From Chitinophaga pinensis (GTDB lineage: Bacteria > Bacteroidota > Bacteroidia > M30B66): a stretch of 6,411 bases of DNA. Each line of letters starts with the position of its first letter. Position 1 is the stretch's first letter. The notes below the pieces were generated by a model. The model was not told where the DNA came from. It searched no databases and saw only the letters and a list, made by a program, of their open reading frames with translations. Positions 3,634-6,411 of this stretch are shown piece after piece. The position numbers and the translations under genes are program-made. The stretch spans positions 1 through 6,411 of the forward strand of contig CALQJV010000078.1 of NCBI GenBank assembly GCA_943330985.1. Direction: 5' to 3'.

Positions 3634-6411
3634 TCATTTAAATAATTTTTGTTGGATAATTTTCTTAACAATTTCCCATTCTGCCTGGAGTTCTGATAAT
3701 TGTAACGCTAAGTCATCATTCCAATTCTCATATGATTCGATTTCTATTTTCTCTGCAATTTTCGTCATTAGGCTGAAGCGCATAGAACTTGATGAACCTT
3801 TTATTATATGCGCTGCCGTATTCACCTTTTTAGAGTCCTTTTCCACGCAAGCCTTTTCTAAATCAAGTAGTTGAGTTGGCATATCATTAAGGGCTATGGC
3901 CATGGCCTCTTTTATAATTGATTTATTGCTAAATAAATTATCCAATTCAGAATAAGAAATATGGATTTCATTTTCAGATTCATCATAATGAGGTAATTCA
4001 TGCGAATGCTCTTTTTTTATCAAATACTTTTTGAGCATTTCCATAATTTTCTCTGGTACAAGTGGCTTGGTTAAAAAGTCATTCATTCCATTAGCAAAAC
4101 AGTTCTCCTTTTCTTCTTTAAGAGCACCAGCAGTAAGAGCTATTATTGGGACATTTTTGCCAGTTAATAATTCAATTTCTCTAATCTTTTTGGTTGCACT
4201 AATCCCATCCAATTCGGGCATGTGCACATCCATTAAAATTAAATCGGGGTTCATTACTTTATATTTTTCTATCGCTTCAATGCCGTTTTTAGCCTCTATA
4301 ATTCCATTACTGAAACCAAGATCAGATAGCATTGCCTTGATTAAAACCATATTTAAAAACACGTCTTCTGCGATTAATATTTTTGCTTTTTCTTGAACAA
4401 TGTCAGTTTTGTGTGCTTCAATAGTTTCTTTTTTAAGGTTTGGAAAGTTCTCTGTGTTTAGATTATTGAGATAATTGAATAAATCGTTGCTTTTTACGGG
4501 CTTGCTTAAATGAAAGCGAATACCCAATTCCAAACATTCTTCTTCAAGTTGAAAGTTATCTAAAGAGGAGTGAAGAAGTATAACAGGCTGTTTTTCAATA
4601 CTGAATTTGAATTTATTTTTAAGCATTCTTACTGTTTCAATGCCATTAAAATAGGGCATATTGTAGTCGCAAATGATTATATCAAAGGGTTCGGGTTGTT
4701 CAATTATTTTGAGAGCGTCGAAACCACTATCGCAACATTCTGATTGAATCTGCCATTGAAGGAGCATTTGTTTCATAATTGTTTGATTATTGGCGTTGTC
4801 GTCAATAATTAAACATCGTTTCACTCCTTTAATGGTTGTATAATCTAGCTTTTCTCCAGCCTCAAAACGAGTCGTAATATCAAAATAGAAAACAGTCCCA
4901 ACACCTACCGTGCTTTTGACATGTATGGTACTGCCCATTTTTTCTGCAATCAATTGAGAAATAACAAGTCCTAAACCTGTACCACCAAACATACGCGTAG
5001 TTGAACTATCGGCTTGTGAAAATGATTTAAATAGCTTCGATTGTTGTTCTTTATTGATGCCAATTCCCGTGTCTCTCACCGAAATTGAAAGCTTGCCATT
5101 ACCGCCTTCAAGTTCTTGGTAGCGTATTTTTAGCTCGACTTCTCCCTTCATGGTAAATTTAATTGCATTGCCTAAAAGATTGACCAAAATCTGTTTCAAT
5201 CGAATGGCATCAACATGAGCGAATCTTGGCATGGAGTGGTCAATGTCGAGCAATAACTCGATATCTTTTTCTGCTGCGACTAATTTAACGATGTCGATAC
5301 TTTCCTCGAATAATTGCATCATGTCAGATTTTATACTATCCAAATCCAACATTCCTGCTTCAATTTTAGAAAAATCAAGAATATCATTGATGATACCGAG
5401 GAGCGTATGTCCAGAAATATTGGCACTGTTTACATATTGCTGTTGAACTAAAGAAAGCGGTGTTTTTTTAAGTAAGTCAGTAAATCCAATTACACTATTG
5501 AGGGGAGTGCGAATTTCGTGACTCATATTAGCGAGGAATTCAGATTTTGCCTTATTTGCTTTTTCCGCTTCCTCTCTGGCTGCAATTAGCGCTGCAGCTT
5601 CTTTTTCAGCTGTTATATCCCAATTTGTTCCTATCATTCGAATGGCATTGCCTTCATTATCTCTAAAGACAGTTGCGAGGGCTCTTATATTTCTAATCGT
5701 ACCATCTGCATATTGAACCCTGAATTCCGTATTAAAGTCTTTTTCGCCTTTAATGGCCATTTGTATCTCTTCATTTCCTCTTTTTTTATCAGCTTCATAA
5801 ACTCCATTAACCCAAGCCTCGTATGCGTTGGTAAAATCGCTTTTATTCACTCCATACAAAACGAACATCTGGTCATCCCATTTGAGTTTATCAGAAACAA
5901 TATCCCAATCCCAAATCCCCACTCCGCCCGCTTTAACAGCAAGACTCAGGCGTGCTTCGTTTACTTTTATTAATTGTTCGGTTTGCTTTAATTTACTGAT
6001 GTCGGAGTGAGATCCGATAACCCTTATTGCTTCACCTTTTAAATTTCTCTCAACAACTTTGCCTCTATTCAACATCCATATATAGTTCCCTTCTTTATTT
6101 CTAATTCTGTATTCAAGGTTAAAAAAATCTGTTTTTCCTGATAAATTTTTAGAAATTTCAGCAAATGTAAATTCAACATCATCTGGATGGATTCTAGAAC
6201 TCCATTCATAATCATTGTCAGTAAACTCTTCTGGTTTATAACCTAACATTTCTAACCAGCGGTTTGAATAAAAAGTCTTTTTCTCTTGAGGTCTCCATTC
6301 CCAAATTCCATCACCGCTTCCCTCAATAGCAAATTGCCATCTTTCTTCATTGAGCCTTAATTTCTCATCTGCAAGTTTTCTTTCTGTAATATCTTGTGCT
6401 ATCCCTTTAAT
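3634..6411 (-). CDS. Hybrid sensor histidine kinase, PAS(n)-HisKA-HATPase-REC-REC-HPt, 5'-truncated
   Basis: 925 codons are visible and the frame stays open to the right edge. The Met at 6249 is not the start, because it interrupts a PAS domain whose beginning (EERWQFAIEGSGDGIWEW) is encoded upstream in the same frame. Numbering from the edge: residues 1-12 (IKGIAQDITERK) end a previous PAS/PAC unit; PAS at about 22-144; PAS at 151-275, each of the GIWxW type (PAS_3-like). HisKA at 284-358 has H298 in SHEIRTPL. HATPase_c at about 398-514 has N-box NLLGNAIKF, G1 DTGIGI, F-box LFKSFSQAD and G2 GGTGLGLV. REC1 at 530-649 has acid pair D537/D538, phosphoacceptor D582 and K637. REC2 at 675-797 has E682/D683, D728, T760 and K782. 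HPt at about 819-925 has H868 in AAHIIKGSS. All relay residues are present, so the protein can autophosphorylate and pass phosphate His-Asp-His to an unseen regulator, like ArcB/BarA-type kinases. No membrane segment is visible; the missing N-terminus may hold one. The stop is TGA. Confidence 0.95.
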   Translation of the reverse strand: MKGIAQDITERKLADEKLRLNEERWQFAIEGSGDGIWEWRPQEKKTFYSNRWLEMLGYKPEEFTDNDYEWSSRIHPDDVEFTFAEISKNLSGKTDFFNLEYRIRNKEGNYIWMLNRGKVVERNLKGEAIRVIGSHSDISKLKQTEQLIKVNEARLSLAVKAGGVGIWDWDIVSDKLKWDDQMFVLYGVNKSDFTNAYEAWVNGVYEADKKRGNEEIQMAIKGEKDFNTEFRVQYADGTIRNIRALATVFRDNEGNAIRMIGTNWDITAEKEAAALIAAREEAEKANKAKSEFLANMSHEIRTPLNSVIGFTDLLKKTPLSLVQQQYVNSANISGHTLLGIINDILDFSKIEAGMLDLDSIKSDMMQLFEESIDIVKLVAAEKDIELLLDIDHSMPRFAHVDAIRLKQILVNLLGNAIKFTMKGEVELKIRYQELEGGNGKLSISVRDTGIGINKEQQSKLFKSFSQADSSTTRMFGGTGLGLVISQLIAEKMGSTIHVKSTVGVGTVFYFDITTRFEAGEKLDYTTIKGVKRCLIIDDNANNQTIMKQMLLQWQIQSECCDSGFDALKIIEQPEPFDIIICDYNMPYFNGIETVRMLKNKFKFSIEKQPVILLHSSLDNFQLEEECLELGIRFHLSKPVKSNDLFNYLNNLNTENFPNLKKETIEAHKTDIVQEKAKILIAEDVFLNMVLIKAMLSDLGFSNGIIEAKNGIEAIEKYKVMNPDLILMDVHMPELDGISATKKIREIELLTGKNVPIIALTAGALKEEKENCFANGMNDFLTKPLVPEKIMEMLKKYLIKKEHSHELPHYDESENEIHISYSELDNLFSNKSIIKEAMAIALNDMPTQLLDLEKACVEKDSKKVNTAAHIIKGSSSSMRFSLMTKIAEKIEIESYENWNDDLALQLSELQAEWEIVKKIIQQKLFK

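Noticed and set aside
4031..4396. Plus-strand ORF of 121 codons inside the kinase gene
   Set aside because: It is antisense to the REC2 domain, whose motifs are intact on the minus strand; it is a shadow frame.
1..6411. A new defence or mobile system
   Set aside because: No nuclease, helicase, reverse transcriptase, transposase, integrase, toxin-antitoxin pair or direct-repeat array could be seen on either strand.

Overview
All supported genes in this window lie on the minus strand, so the window reads biologically from right to left. Several things point to Bacteroidota, probably Flavobacteriia: AT-rich DNA, no Shine-Dalgarno sequences ahead of the starts (A-rich leaders instead), a secreted protein with a type IX secretion (T9SS) type A C-terminal sorting domain, a lipoprotein built of two-component-regulator propeller (Reg_prop) repeats, and one TANNTTTG-type -7 promoter element. 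This is inferred from gene content, not from a species match.

Right half (3634-6411): a large hybrid sensor histidine kinase. The reading frame stays open to the right edge, so the gene is 5'-truncated and the Met at 6249 is internal, inside a PAS domain. The visible order is: tail of a PAS/PAC unit, PAS, PAS, HisKA, HATPase_c, REC, REC, HPt. All phosphotransfer residues are present. It is followed after 33 bp by a small four-helix membrane protein (3232-3600) with a clear internal duplication, and after 93 bp by a seven-repeat propeller lipoprotein (2053-3138). These three may be co-transcribed.

Left half: a secreted T9SS cargo protein (1270-1911) with its own likely promoter, an atypical short-chain dehydrogenase/reductase-like NAD(P)-binding protein (508-1140), and a roughly 400 bp gene-poor stretch (104-507). 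That stretch holds an imperfect hairpin and what looks like a decayed, frameshifted small zinc-ribbon gene (229-370). At the left edge is the start of another exported protein (1-103), of which only the signal peptide and a few residues are visible.

Functional reading: the kinase module carries the whole His-Asp-His-type relay except the output regulator, which is not in the window. Whether the propeller lipoprotein feeds the kinase is inference from gene order only. I see no CRISPR array, tRNA, rRNA, transposase or defence system. The most unusual items are the decayed zinc-ribbon remnant, the internal duplication in the small membrane protein, and two intergenic dyads.
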